The notes beneath the pieces are model-generated. The model made no database searches. It was not told the DNA's origin and saw only the letters and a list, made by a program, of their open reading frames with translations. 64,000 nucleotides of DNA, taken from assembly GCF_001680005.1 (NCBI RefSeq), contig NC_033561.1:682001-746000 (forward strand). The letters run 5' to 3'. Origin of the DNA: Plasmodium coatneyi (taxonomy: Eukaryota > Apicomplexa > Aconoidasida > Haemosporida > Plasmodiidae). Below are positions 22,897 through 33,463 of the stretch, piece after piece. The first letter of the stretch is position 1, and each line of letters begins with the position of its first letter. Both the position numbers and the translations under genes were made by a program.

Positions 22897-23979
22897 ATGA
22901 AGGCACTCCCTGTGGTGGTAGACCGCATGGGGAAGAAGAAGACCCTCCAGAGCAACAACGGGGAAGTGGTTCGCGCAAAAAAGAAGAAGAAAAATGGCAC
23001 GGATACTTTGCTGAAAAAGAAGGGAAGTACATCCGCGAAGGAGGAGGCCGTGAGGAAGATTCTTAAAAAATTGAAGTTGATGGGTTCGCTGGTGGGGGAG
23101 AAACGGAGCAAGAAGAAGGAAGGGATAGGGAAGAAGCCCAAAAAGGAGGCAACAAAGTTGAAGAAAATTACCCCAAAAGGAAATTTGTTGAGGACGGCCA
23201 GCCGCAGGTTGCCCCCCGGGACAGACCCGGACGATCGCGCTGAAGCGAAACAGTTGGCCAAAAACAAAGTCCTCCTCGCAAAAAAGCGAAAGCAAATAAT
23301 GATCAAGGTAACCCCCAGTGATGGGAACAACGAATGGCTGGAAAAGTTGGACTTGACCTGTTCACAAAACTTTTATTTAAAAAAAATGAAATTGTTTGGA
23401 CACTGCGAAGTGAGGGAAAGTGAATTCTTGAAGCTCACACATGAAAACGTAGTGGAGGGTCTGAAGAAGCTCCAGGATCTACACATCTCCTTTAACAGGC
23501 CATACGACTTCTTAGCAGACATGGTTAAAAGTGACTTGCACATGGAAAAAGTCAGACAAAAAATTGTAAAGGATCACGAACGGGTGGAAGAGAAAGAAAA
23601 AAATAAAATAAAAAGAATGAATAAAAAATTTAATAAAAAAAGTGGCTCTGCAAAAGTTGCTAGCCAAATGGAAGCTATAGAAAAAAAAAAAAATTTGCAA
23701 AAGATCGACCAACTGCGGAAGGAAGATAAGCTGAACACGCTCAACGTGCAGGAGTTTTTCCTGAAGCATTCTAAGTCGGACCAGGAGAAGGGCCGTCGGG
23801 ATGGTAATACAAAAAGGGACCAAAAGGGGAATGCAAAAAGGGACCAAAAGAAGAATATAAAAAGCGAGCGAAAGGGGAATGCGAAAAGCGACCGAAAGGG
23901 CAAGGCACGCTTTAAGACGAAAAAGCGAATTAAGAAGAACAAAAAAAATAAAAGCAGGAAAAATTTCAAGAGGCGTTAG
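22897..23979 (+). CDS. EBP2: rRNA-processing protein EBP2 homologue
   Basis: Single exon, 360 residues. The N-terminal 130 residues are Lys-rich and disordered. The EBP2 core occupies about 140-245, with EWLEKLDLTCSQNFYLKKMK and the family signature RPYDFLADMVKSDLHMEKVR (about residue 195-215). The C-terminus is a run of imperfect Lys/Asp/Arg repeats (KRDQKGNAKRDQKKN) ending in basic clusters that serve as nucleolar targeting. EBP2 works in early pre-60S particles and 27S pre-rRNA processing. The antisense frames over this gene are shadows of the Lys codons. Confidence 0.9.
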   Translation: MKALPVVVDRMGKKKTLQSNNGEVVRAKKKKKNGTDTLLKKKGSTSAKEEAVRKILKKLKLMGSLVGEKRSKKKEGIGKKPKKEATKLKKITPKGNLLRTASRRLPPGTDPDDRAEAKQLAKNKVLLAKKRKQIMIKVTPSDGNNEWLEKLDLTCSQNFYLKKMKLFGHCEVRESEFLKLTHENVVEGLKKLQDLHISFNRPYDFLADMVKSDLHMEKVRQKIVKDHERVEEKEKNKIKRMNKKFNKKSGSAKVASQMEAIEKKKNLQKIDQLRKEDKLNTLNVQEFFLKHSKSDQEKGRRDGNTKRDQKGNAKRDQKKNIKSERKGNAKSDRKGKARFKTKKRIKKNKKNKSRKNFKRR

Positions 23980-25371
23980 GCAGCCGCGCATATGTAAACC
24001 TACGAGTGTGTAGACGGTATGGATCATCATACCTCCGCGTATGAATGTAGGGGTCCTAATGTACCTGTCCATCCGCCTGTTCGTCCACCTGTTCATACCC
24101 ACACCACTTTACCTTTTTTTTTGTTTTTTTTGCAAAACGAAAGTTTCCTCCAATTATTTGATATATCCCCCACCTCCCAATTAGTTTTAAAATTATCATA
24201 ACCATAACTTGTTTGCGTCTGACAATAATAGTTTAACTTTTTTTTTTTTTTTTTTCTTCGTTCAAACATTCTTCATTTGTTTATAATTTTAAGCATATCA
24301 AAAGATGGCTAATTCGATGGGGAAAACGCTTCTGATTTAGCAACTGATGGGATGCCACGGTTGGAGGGAACCAATGCTACTTTTCTCCCACTGCTTATAC
24401 GTCCACTGCAGGGAGTAAGCATGGATTGGGTTGCATGGCTAATCTAGGGACATACGTATTGGAGTACCGACCTGTTGGAATAAAACAAAGCTTATCAACT
24501 CATCAGTAGGTTTACCTTTCCTTTCCCTCTTTTTTCGCTGTATGTTTTCTGTTTTTTTTTTTTTTTTTGTTTATTCTCCTCGTTCTCCCAGGAGTGCCTC
24601 ATCGCTCCTGCCGGACATACCAAAATGAAAGGGAAAAAAGAATATATCTTCAGCGGACCTTAATAAAAAAAAAAAAAGCGCGACGATGCATAACACTTAC
24701 CAACAGGCATTCGCCTTTCTCCAATGCGTCAACTAAAAAGGGAAGCTTTACACAGGCGAGAGTTACTACCCCATTTGTGAGCAAATGTAAAGTTGGAAAA
24801 AAAAGATGGTTCACGAGAAGCACTCAGGTTATTTCACCACCAGTGGCATAATACATTCATGATGCTTGTGGTTATACATGCACATTTAGGCAATTCATGA
24901 ACCAATAAGGGGCCAGTGTGGTCACGGGAGGGCCACCTTTTCTCCCTGCCCCTCCCTCTAATCTGTTTCGTGCTAGACCTAAAAGAGCACACATGCACAT
25001 TTTTACGGGTATGCCACCTTATTATCGGCCACCCCCAAAAAAAATTAGCCAAAAGGAAGATTCCCCCAAATTTGTGAATCGCCTAGAACGAAGCAATTCC
25101 TTGAAGACACCTCAAAATGTTTTGCTCTCTTTCCGTGTTAATTCCCTCCGTCAGGCTGCCCAAATGTCCCAATAAAAGGAAAACGCGGTTGCATAAGTAT
25201 GTGACTATACATGCACATATATCATCATGTGTGTATGTGTAGCCACGTACTTATGCTTTCGCTTTGCTTGTTTGGCTGTCCACCACACACCCGTCGACGG
25301 CGTAAAGCTGCGCACAGAGGGGAAGCAAAACCAAGCATAAGGGGGTACTAGACAGCACATACTCTTGCAAA
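23980..25371. other. Intergenic region between EBP2 and the RING gene
   Basis: About 1.4 kb with T- and A-runs at 24238-24255, 24552-24568 and 24666-24677. Short frames are not supported by splice pattern or motifs. It should hold the EBP2 3' end and the promoter of the RING gene. Confidence 0.6.
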
Positions 25372-26190
25372 ATGGAGGCGTCCGGCGAAAGTGCACGTGT
25401 GCGAATGAGCTACAATGACTTCATCCTGCTGCTGTCCGTGTGCTACTCCATCGGAGACATCTTTCTACAGTGGAAGGATTTTTCCAAGTGCCACAAACCA
25501 ATTCACGTATGGCTAGTGGTCTCCTTCATATCTATAGTGCTCTATAGATTGTCTCATTTCCTAGCCCAATATTTAAGCAACGATGGAGATGACCCTATCA
25601 TATATAGAAGAAACACCCCCCCGTACTACATCAACCTGTTAGTCCTGTGCGTCTTGTTCCCATTCTTTCTCGTATGGAATGTAGTAGGAACAGTGTGGAT
25701 ATATCAAATAATTAAATATACACCGAAATGTCTACCAAGAAACAACCACCCATGGTTTATTGTACTGTGGATTGTACTTTGCTATGTGTGGATCCTGCTG
25801 TACTTATTTTTCATTTTGCTGTCCCTATATTTGGAATACCAGGCAAGAATCTACGAGAGAACGCTCATCAGCATGCAGACCAATGATATATTCACCAGGT
25901 GGAGTGGCAACATTGATATGATGAGAGACTATGGAATATTCATTTATAGAAATGGGCTAAGACTGAAGCAAATTGAGAACCTACCATATCATTACATTAA
26001 GAAAGTTCGGAGCGAATCCAAGTGCTCCATCTGCCTGAACGACTTCCAGGTGGGTGAATGTGTGCGGACGTTGGTGCTCTGCAGCCATACCTTTCACAAA
26101 TCCTGCATCGACTTGTGGCTTGTTAGGAGCGCCACTTGCCCCAACTGCAAATCGCCAATCGCGTCACAAGGTGTGTTTGCTAATGTGTAG
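25372..26190 (+). CDS. Four-helix membrane RING-H2 E3 ubiquitin ligase
   Basis: Single exon, 272 residues. Four hydrophobic segments at about 17-34, 46-66, 88-111 and 127-153 predict a polytopic membrane protein, followed by a cytosolic C-terminal RING. The ligands fit the RING-H2 pattern exactly: C218, C221, C237, H239, H242, C245, C256 and C259, with CSICLNDF at the start and CPNC at the end. Leu and Trp positions in IDLWL match the E2-binding face. It should ubiquitinate membrane or ER substrates; the compartment is unknown. The layout resembles plant and protist multi-span RING-H2 proteins, but no specific orthologue can be named from sequence alone. Confidence 0.88.
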   Translation: MEASGESARVRMSYNDFILLLSVCYSIGDIFLQWKDFSKCHKPIHVWLVVSFISIVLYRLSHFLAQYLSNDGDDPIIYRRNTPPYYINLLVLCVLFPFFLVWNVVGTVWIYQIIKYTPKCLPRNNHPWFIVLWIVLCYVWILLYLFFILLSLYLEYQARIYERTLISMQTNDIFTRWSGNIDMMRDYGIFIYRNGLRLKQIENLPYHYIKKVRSESKCSICLNDFQVGECVRTLVLCSHTFHKSCIDLWLVRSATCPNCKSPIASQGVFANV

Positions 26191-26651
26191 CAGGAAAATG
26201 CAGTCAAATTGTGAAGAAGAATGTCCAGCGTGCAGTGCACAGCAGGACGTGTTTAAAGGAGAACAAAAAAAAAAAAAAAAAAATAGCCAAATAGATAGCT
26301 AGCTGGGTTGAGCTAGCCAAAATATATGCGCATAAAACATACACACAGTTGGAAATATTATTGCCTGTTCAGGCAAAACTGCCTTTTTTTTTTATTTTTT
26401 TTTATTTCGTTTCTTTCTTATAAATTAAGTATTTTTCTTAAATTTTATGAGCAAACTACGTGGAGATAAGCACTCGTCTTTATGTGTGACTTTTTTTCCA
26501 CTTCTCAAGTTGGTGCAAATGGCATGTTCACCAAATTGCGCATCTAATCAGATCTTCGCAGAATGGATGGAGTATATCCCCACCTTATAACACCAGGGAG
26601 AATACGCTGTAGCAGCCCAGACGCTGCACAACACGGTGCAGACCACCCCCG
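26191..26651. other. 3' flank of the RING gene and convergent PPO gene
   Basis: Tail-to-tail intergenic region. It contains the poly(A)-hairpin repeat described separately and, at 26361-26376, a perfect inverted repeat with arms TTGCCTG and CAGGCAA around TT, followed by T-runs. Either may act in 3'-end formation. A frame reading + at 26563 runs antisense into PPO and is not a gene. Confidence 0.6.
26266..26317 (+). repeat. Poly(A)-hairpin dispersed repeat, copy 1
   Basis: Eighteen A residues are followed by 34 bases that recur exactly, in reverse orientation, at 47547-47598. The 34 bases end in a hairpin: stem GCTAGCT, loop GGGTTG, stem AGCTAGC. This copy starts about 75 bases after the RING-gene stop codon. 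Confidence 0.9.
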
Positions 26652-28727
26652 TCATACTAACACCGCATTACCGCATTGCGTCTTCACAGGGAAGACGTTG
26701 GCCGCCATAAACTCCGACAAGTCCCTCGCCGAAGCAATCCTGTCCGATATGGACGTCCCGGTAATCCAACCCGAATCAACAAATAAGTTCCGGTACTGCG
26801 GGTTGTCCAACTCGTTCAGGAAGCATTTCAAATTCCTTTCGTAGTTGTGCGAATAGAAGGGGATAGAGTCAAACCACTTCTTCACCTTGAGGATAACAGG
26901 TTGGGCATTCTTCTCTACATGAAATATTTTTGTCATCTCTTTGGACACTATTTGGATTATGTCTTTCTCCTCCATGTATATATCATTAGGGTTGTTCTGT
27001 CCCCCCATGTATAGGGTTAATACAACAACACTATCGTCATTGCACCTTTCCTTGAACATGTTGCTCGTGTAGAAGCACCCGAGGATGTGATTCGTTTTGT
27101 CCGCGGATAAAAATCCAAAGCAGTTTCGCGGCAGTGTTATGTCCTTCTTATGGTAGTACACTGTAACGCTGATGATGTTGGAGTATTGCACATTTGTGAG
27201 GTTGGTCTTCATTTTGGGGGGTAAGATTTTGCGCATGATATTGGCGCATGTTTTGGAGTTCACCGTAAGGATGACATTTCTCCCGTATACACAAGAGGTT
27301 TTGCTCGAATGTTTTCTCCTGATGGTACACACCCAAGTGTCTTCGTCGTGCTTTTCAACAAAATCTACTTCTTCATTTGTCCACACATATTTTTTATTTA
27401 TGTTTTTTTTTAGTTGGTCAATTATTTCGTACATTCCATATTTCAAGGATATTGTTTTTCCTAAAATTTTTTTTTTTTTATTTTGTTCATATTGCTTGGA
27501 GCCTTTTTTGGCTAGCTCGGGATAGAGCAGCAGCATGGTCTGGAGGACTGCGCCTTTGCACTTCGCGTAGATATACTCTACGAAGTGGAGGAACACTTCC
27601 ACGAGGGAGGTGTGCACGAAAGCACGCTGCCCCTTCATGGTGTCCATCCCTGCGTGGTGCTTAGTTGTCCATTTATCATTTGCTGGGTTGTTATTCTGGT
27701 GACTGTCACTATCGTGGTCACCAGTCGATTCGCTGATTCTGCTCGACCCGCCAATTAGGTCCCCCGGGATGGTGTCCCCGGTGGATGTGTCCAGTCTGTG
27801 CAACACGTTATTGAAGAAGGACGGGTCGTACTTCTGATTCATTCTTTGCGCGTAGGAGTGTTGTTGGTTTATGGATATGTGTTTCTCTATGTTTGGTAGC
27901 TTCCCTTCGTTGGGGGGAGGAGCGGCACAGCCAACTTCACCTCCGCTTAGGCTATCCACTCTGCACACTCCACCCCCCATGCGTTGCTGCGATAGGCGAT
28001 CCTGCCATATGCGTAACTTGTTCAGGTTATTATCGAACATTTTGAGGTTGCGCGAAAAAAAGGAGATGGCCGAAATGCTGCCCATGCCCCCACAGGATCC
28101 ATAAATCAACGGTAGGAATAAAAAGTTGAAGTGTTCCATGTCGAAGTTTTCCCTCATGTATCCTTCGACACTTACGTCCTCATCGTACTCCGTCAACTTT
28201 TTGTACCTCCTGAATAGGAGCTTATATATTAGCTTCACTTTATTTATGACACTTATAAGGGGGAAAGCAAAGTAACCCCAAATGGACAGACGGAGTGGGT
28301 GTAGCTGTCCACCTGAGTATACGTACCTTAGGAGATTCTTATTTAGGACTCTTACGTGTGACAACAGGTTTAATTCGTTTAGTAGCTGGTAACTCTCGTC
28401 AGATATTTTTAAAATGGTTGGGCCCAACTCGCACAGGAACTTCTTCCCTTGGTGTTCTAGCCATTCTGTTTTTATATACCCCCCGAGCGTTTGCTCCTTT
28501 TCCAGAATAAGTATTGTTATGTCTGGCTTTTTTTTCTTTAGAAAGTAGTGCAGGCAACAGCTGAAGAGTCCTCCGCCTATGATGATTACATCGTACGTTT
28601 GCTGCTCGTTTGGGGGTTCCTCATCTGGACTGATTGATGTGTTTGCCTCGTCTGGCTCGACCGCAAGGCCAGCTTCACCTATTACAACCGGCCCACCCGC
28701 CTCTCCTCCCCCTTCCTGTGCACTCAT
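26652..28727 (-). CDS. PPO: Protoporphyrinogen oxidase, haem biosynthesis
   Basis: Single exon, 691 residues from ATG at 28727 (MSAQEGGG); the frame extends upstream only through non-ATG codons. The FAD-binding dinucleotide motif TYDVIIIGGGLFSCC lies at about 44-58, and the C-terminal FAD motif GTSISDRIASARDL near 660-680 is typical of the amine-oxidase/PPO superfamily. PPO converts protoporphyrinogen IX to protoporphyrin IX, in Plasmodium a mitochondrial step before ferrochelatase. The protein is longer than the usual 450-500 residues because of parasite inserts, one around 255-385 rich in Gly, Asn and Asp. The substrate-domain segment MYEIIDQLKK matches the family. Enzyme class is secure; PPO rather than a related oxidase rests on overall layout and recalled gene order. 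Confidence 0.78.
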   Translation of the reverse strand: MSAQEGGGEAGGPVVIGEAGLAVEPDEANTSISPDEEPPNEQQTYDVIIIGGGLFSCCLHYFLKKKKPDITILILEKEQTLGGYIKTEWLEHQGKKFLCELGPTILKISDESYQLLNELNLLSHVRVLNKNLLRYVYSGGQLHPLRLSIWGYFAFPLISVINKVKLIYKLLFRRYKKLTEYDEDVSVEGYMRENFDMEHFNFLFLPLIYGSCGGMGSISAISFFSRNLKMFDNNLNKLRIWQDRLSQQRMGGGVCRVDSLSGGEVGCAAPPPNEGKLPNIEKHISINQQHSYAQRMNQKYDPSFFNNVLHRLDTSTGDTIPGDLIGGSSRISESTGDHDSDSHQNNNPANDKWTTKHHAGMDTMKGQRAFVHTSLVEVFLHFVEYIYAKCKGAVLQTMLLLYPELAKKGSKQYEQNKKKKILGKTISLKYGMYEIIDQLKKNINKKYVWTNEEVDFVEKHDEDTWVCTIRRKHSSKTSCVYGRNVILTVNSKTCANIMRKILPPKMKTNLTNVQYSNIISVTVYYHKKDITLPRNCFGFLSADKTNHILGCFYTSNMFKERCNDDSVVVLTLYMGGQNNPNDIYMEEKDIIQIVSKEMTKIFHVEKNAQPVILKVKKWFDSIPFYSHNYERNLKCFLNELDNPQYRNLFVDSGWITGTSISDRIASARDLSEFMAANVFPVKTQCGNAVLV

Positions 28728-29361
28728 TTCCCTCTGCGCAATGTTTATCCAGGCGGGGCTACAGGCAGGGCCACCCTTCTTCACGGGGGGAGAAGCTACG
28801 CATACTTAGCGGGTAAAACGAATGCACCAAATGGAACACATAATATGGATAGAAGGAACAAACAGTGGGAAGGAACGAACGAGTGGGTCTGCCGAACAAA
28901 CAAACTGCGGTCGCAACTAAACGGGTGGTGGAAATTTCTCAAAGGGGTAACGAGGCACTCCCTCTTCTTCCCGCACAGGAAGGAATGTACAACACGTGTG
29001 GTGGGGAAATAAACATGGTGGAAGTTGCTCTTCCATTGTTCTGTTCAGAAGGATCGAACACAATTGAGGGGGTAAAATTGCCCAGTTTGCGCAAATGACA
29101 AATAGGTAACCTTTTTATGTCATTACATAAGGTGAGGGGAAGAAAAAAAAAATTAAAAAAAAAAAAAAAGAGCAGTAAAAAGGAAGGATACAAAAAGTAT
29201 GTTGTATTAGGGATGGAGATACGGCACTGTTGCTCGTATAAACGCATGCAAAGAGGTGGCGACAAGGAGAGGAGAGCAAAACAAAAAAGGGTATAACCCA
29301 TAATGGGCGAACGATCAGGTTGGCAGACGGTGCTATCACAACCGGCTTGTCAACAAACTTG
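28728..29361. other. Upstream region of PPO / 3' flank of the ALKBH8-like gene
   Basis: Both flanking genes are on the minus strand, so this holds the PPO promoter and the 3' end of the ALKBH8-like gene. An A-run with interruptions lies at 29142-29169. No exon is supported. Confidence 0.6.
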
Positions 29362-30241
29362 TCAACAAACTTTCCTCAGAAGAATGGCCCAATTATTATT
29401 GTCAAAAAAAAAATCTTCGATGCGGACCCCATGGATGCTTAAGCACAAGTCATGGAGCTCCTCCTTCCTAAATACGTGGTAGTACCTCTGTAGCTTTTCC
29501 AGATCTGCAAAGTGGGGGAAAAAGGAGTTACCCACATAAATGCACGATATGAACTTTGCACAAAATGAAGGTGATCACAGGGGGGCCATGCAAGCACATC
29601 CTCCTTCGCGCGTTGACCCAACAAGCCAGCTCACAATGAATCGGCACATATCATTGCGGGGTTAAAAAGGGGCAAGAAGAAAAAAATATACATTCACGTA
29701 GAGGAGCGTATTCGATTGCACGCATCACCACTGTGGCGATGCTTTACCCTTTTTGGCTGGGTGGAGGACTTCCCTTTCGGGCGATTCCACTTCTTTCACG
29801 TCTTCAGTGCCTTCCAAGGTGTGCTGCGGCTGAAGGTACCAGGGAACGAAAACTGCCCAGGGGTCACAGGAAGGGGGGGAGGGAAAGACCGATGAAAGTA
29901 GATAGTTAGTTAGCATGTCATGAGTATGCTTGCAAAGAAGGGCACTCTTTATGGGCCCCTTATCCGTTGGAACATATCTACGCAGGGAATTCGCGGGACT
30001 TACTGTCCTGGGATTCGAACTTCCGGTTTCCGACCACGTTCGATTGCTGCTCGTAGGCCCTGCGGTGGAATAAAGCGATGTGGCGGTTGAGTGAAGCGAT
30101 GCAGCTATAAAGCGACGCAGTTACGAAGCGACGCGGTGAGGTCACACCTTCCCCTTCAGCTGTCCCACTTACCAGACGTATATGAGGATCCTGCCCCCAA
30201 CTTTGGTACATCGGACCATCTCAGCCACTGCCTGTCGTCTG

Positions 30242-30276
<35 letters not shown>

Positions 30277-32755
30277 GGAAAAAATGGGAAAAAATCTGTT
30301 CGGACCATGATCGGTAGTGTTATTCAGGGGGAGGCACGTAACCTCCTTATCCTTGCCTACGCAATTACCTTTTTTCGTGCGTGCCGATATGATGGATGAC
30401 GGCGATGGAAATGCACAGATCGGCTATGTCTGCGGGGAAGGGTGAATAAAAAGCCGTTTGCACAAACTGATGTGGTGACGCTAGGCGGAACTACCAAACA
30501 AAGAGGCGCTTTGCATAGGTAGTACGAAGTTAGAATACATTGAAGTTGCAGCCCCAGTGGGACCCTTCACCGTTAGCATACTCGATCGTAGAGGTATGCT
30601 GACGCAGTTGGCTAGAAACAAATCGGAGTTCCACTTCTTCTGGGCAAGCTTCAAAAGGTGCCAGCTGAAATCCAGACCAATGAAAAAGTACTTCGAAGAA
30701 ACCTGTACATTCTTGCCGTTGCCACATCCAACGTCTATGATAAGGTTTCCCTCCTGCTCCTCGTTGATGAGGTTTTCCACGTTGTTCCAGGATTTGTACC
30801 TGCAGGGAGAATCGCATTACGGGTGAAATTGTCTGGAGGAGGTTGCATTTTCGCCCTGCGTGTGATGATGAAGTAGATGCACGCATCACGCATGTGGTAA
30901 TTAGCACCCTTAAAAGCTGATACCTGGTGTAGCAAAAATGTTGCGCTATTTTGTTATACACGTCCAGGACATATTTCCTCTCAATTTTATCCGAGTTGTA
31001 TTTTCCAACTTCTACGGAGACGCAACTTTTCTCCTGTGGTTCGTCCTTAACCTTCTGGTTCCTGTGTTTTTGCGTTAACATTTTTTTTACGCTGGGTTCG
31101 TCAATGAAGCGGAAGATCATTAGGTAGCTGTCCTTCCGGCGCATGATCTGTAAAAAGGTGGACATTGCAAGGGAATTGGAAGATGTTCTGAACAGGCTCC
31201 CTCCATAATTACGATACACCTAGGTGGAAAAAATAATATAATCTCCCTCCGTAAGTGTGGTAGTACCTCCCCCTCCAGTGGAATCGTCTTCTTCTTGGGA
31301 ATCCCAAAAATCAGTTCGTATCTTCTTCTGCCCTTAATCCTTATGAGGGTATTTTTCTTCACAATTAGGTTCGTCTTCGTTTCTGCGTCGGGGTGGTAGA
31401 GGGGGTACAGATGTAACGACCATTACAACGTTTGGCAGAGTCACCCTCGACGCGGTGCGTTAAATGACATGGCAGACGTCCCTCATCAGTACCATTTCGA
31501 ATGTTCAGGAAAGACATAGGCAGATCGTTCTTCATTACTAAGAAGGCTATTTCGTCCTGGCGATGTGGATAAAAGCGGTGAAGGGGACAGAAAAATTAAT
31601 CATCATGTGGAGCATTAATTGTAAAAATGTGCCGCATGGGTGGTGCTTCTCCGTGTGAACGCACCTGGAAAATGTGCCTCGACTCGATGACATACTCGAC
31701 GGCCTTATTCACGTGACATTTGAGGATGGAGATCTGGTTCGGTTGGCGGCCGTCCAGAAGGACCCCTATGCGGTCCATGCATTTTAGAGAGAAGAACAGG
31801 TGCGGGTCCGGGATGCAGTAGGACTTGTAAATTTTGTTCGGCGTGCTCCGGCAGAAGTAGTGGCACACATTGATCTCTGCGGTAGGGGGGGTGATCCAGG
31901 CGTGGTGTCAAACTGTTTACCATGTGGTTGCAATGCAGTTGCAATGTCTACTCCACGGGGCCGCATAAACCTACCGTCGTTTTTGGTATACTTAAGCCAC
32001 TGTTCCTGCTCGTACGCCCGAATGACCTCCTCGGAAAAGTCTTCTCCGATAGCATCCGCTTGGATGGAAATGTCATCCCCACCGTTACCAGCGTTGAGTT
32101 CGCTTTCGTTGTGTGCATCCGTTGTAGCTTCCTTGTTAGGGATGCCACCCACCAGGGCAGAGAAATCCCGAGAATAGACGGTGGGGGACTCCTCCTTAAT
32201 GTCGTATCGCACATTTACATACTCCGCCTGGATGTTCGTTTTACGGTCCTGCTGTCCTTTTGGGGGGTTCTGTCGGGGAAAACGTCGTGGGGGTGAAGGA
32301 GGAGCACGCATGACAGGTGTACTAAACCCGGAACGCACACTTGGCACATTCATTTGTGTCACCGCTCCACCTTACGTGGTTCAGAAGATTGAAGACGTAG
32401 GAGCAGTCCTTCTTTTTGTAAAACTCCACGTAAACGACATTCTGCTGGAGTATCAAATAGACCATGAAGGTCAAGTCCAGCTTCTGAAAGAAATGCTTGA
32501 TGTCCTCTTCCTCCCAGGTTAGCAACCCTATCCCCTTCAGCCTCAGCGTGTTGGTTACTTTGTGCGTTCGGTTGTAGTACCTGCGGGGGGGAGCGGCCAA
32601 GTGTAGCAGCTGAATGTCGCAGCTAAAAGTATCGACATGGGGAAAAGACTCACCACACAAAGGAATAAACCATACAGACGGGGTAAGTGTCTTTTCCCCC
32701 TTCGCATTCCTTACTTGACAGGGTAAGAATCGAGGGACACCTTCACAAAATTCAT
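29362..32755 (-). CDS. ALKBH8-like tRNA wobble-uridine methyltransferase with degenerate AlkB domain, 13 exons
   Basis: Exons, from the start: 32715-32755, 32376-32580, 31975-32269, 31665-31876, 31493-31556, 31267-31382, 30924-31147, 30582-30799, 30369-30429, 30173-30238, 30004-30059, 29748-29852, 29362-29504. All are GT-AG and phase-consistent, giving 601 residues. Order: RRM-like (about 14-82), low-complexity linker, AlkB-like region (about 181-311), TRM9-type methyltransferase (about 365-601). Methyltransferase signatures: VYNKIAQHFCYTRYKSW, LIIDVGCGNGK (SAM site near 409), CISIAVIHHIGTHEKR, ILIYVWA, and the C-terminal RYYHVFRKEEL. TRM9/ALKBH8 methylate 5-carboxymethyluridine at tRNA position 34 with TRM112. 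The AlkB part aligns with human ALKBH8 as I recall it, but HxD reads V243-I-E245 and the second histidine is F298, so hydroxylase activity is unlikely. Confidence 0.88.
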
Positions 32756-33463
32756 CTTAGGATGTGTTAGTCATTATCACAGGGGGGGGTGCCATGGGGA
32801 AAATCAGAGGCCCGGATTTGGTCTCGACATTTTGCGCCACGGTGGAAAGTCAAATATTCATTCCTTTTCCACACATAAAAAAAAAATTACCACTTTATAA
32901 TTTGCAGCAGTTTATACAAATACTTCTTCACCAAAAAAAAAAAAAAACATTTTAATAATTCTTTGCTTTTACAAAAGATTCAAAAGGGGGCAACAAACGG
33001 GGAACATACAACTAGCGAAATGTATCGGGTCAACAGAATGGAGAGCACATTTGAAAAAAAAAAAAAAAAAAAAAAAAAAATAGCTAGCCAGAGTACCGAG
33101 ATCACAATATGGATAGAATGATCCTCGAAGGGAGGCGGACCAAACGGAAGGGAAAATCCGAGTGGGGAAAAACAAAATGGTGCAGCGGTCAGTTGGTGTG
33201 GCGCCACATGTAGGACGCAACATGTTGATGGCTCTGCACTCATTATCTGGGGGTTGGGGTGCTGCCATTTTAAAAAGTGATGAGTAACAGGTGCATTCGT
33301 TCGAGTGTGGCTCCTAGATGGTCAGCCAAGCGAATGTATTCATACATTTTTATATGCGCACCGGTGGGGATGATGTAGTTGCCGGAGGAGGGAGTGCTTC
33401 GATCGCCCAGCAAGCGGTGCGTCATCCTAAGTGAACCTCTACACGAGTTAACCGCTTCACCTC
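32756..33463. other. Promoter region of the ALKBH8-like gene / 3' flank of the palmitoyltransferase gene
   Basis: Between two minus-strand genes. Contains A-runs at 32933-32947 and 33054-33080. The short frames have no family motif. Confidence 0.6.

Noticed and set aside
22786..24102. Several long minus-strand frames over EBP2
   Set aside because: Shadows of the Lys-rich + strand protein; composition almost entirely Phe, Leu, Ser.
28728..28784. N-terminal extension of protoporphyrinogen oxidase
   Set aside because: Only a GTG could start it; the first ATG is at 28727.
30004..30059. GTTCGAATCC string resembling a tRNA T-loop on the minus strand
   Set aside because: It lies inside exon 11 of the ALKBH8-like gene and no cloverleaf partner sequences flank it.
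31148..31220. Longer exon 7 of the ALKBH8-like gene beginning VYRNYGGSLFRTSS
   Set aside because: The frame is open, but the TTTTTACAG acceptor at 31148 gives a junction (GE|IMRRKDSY) that matches the animal family better.
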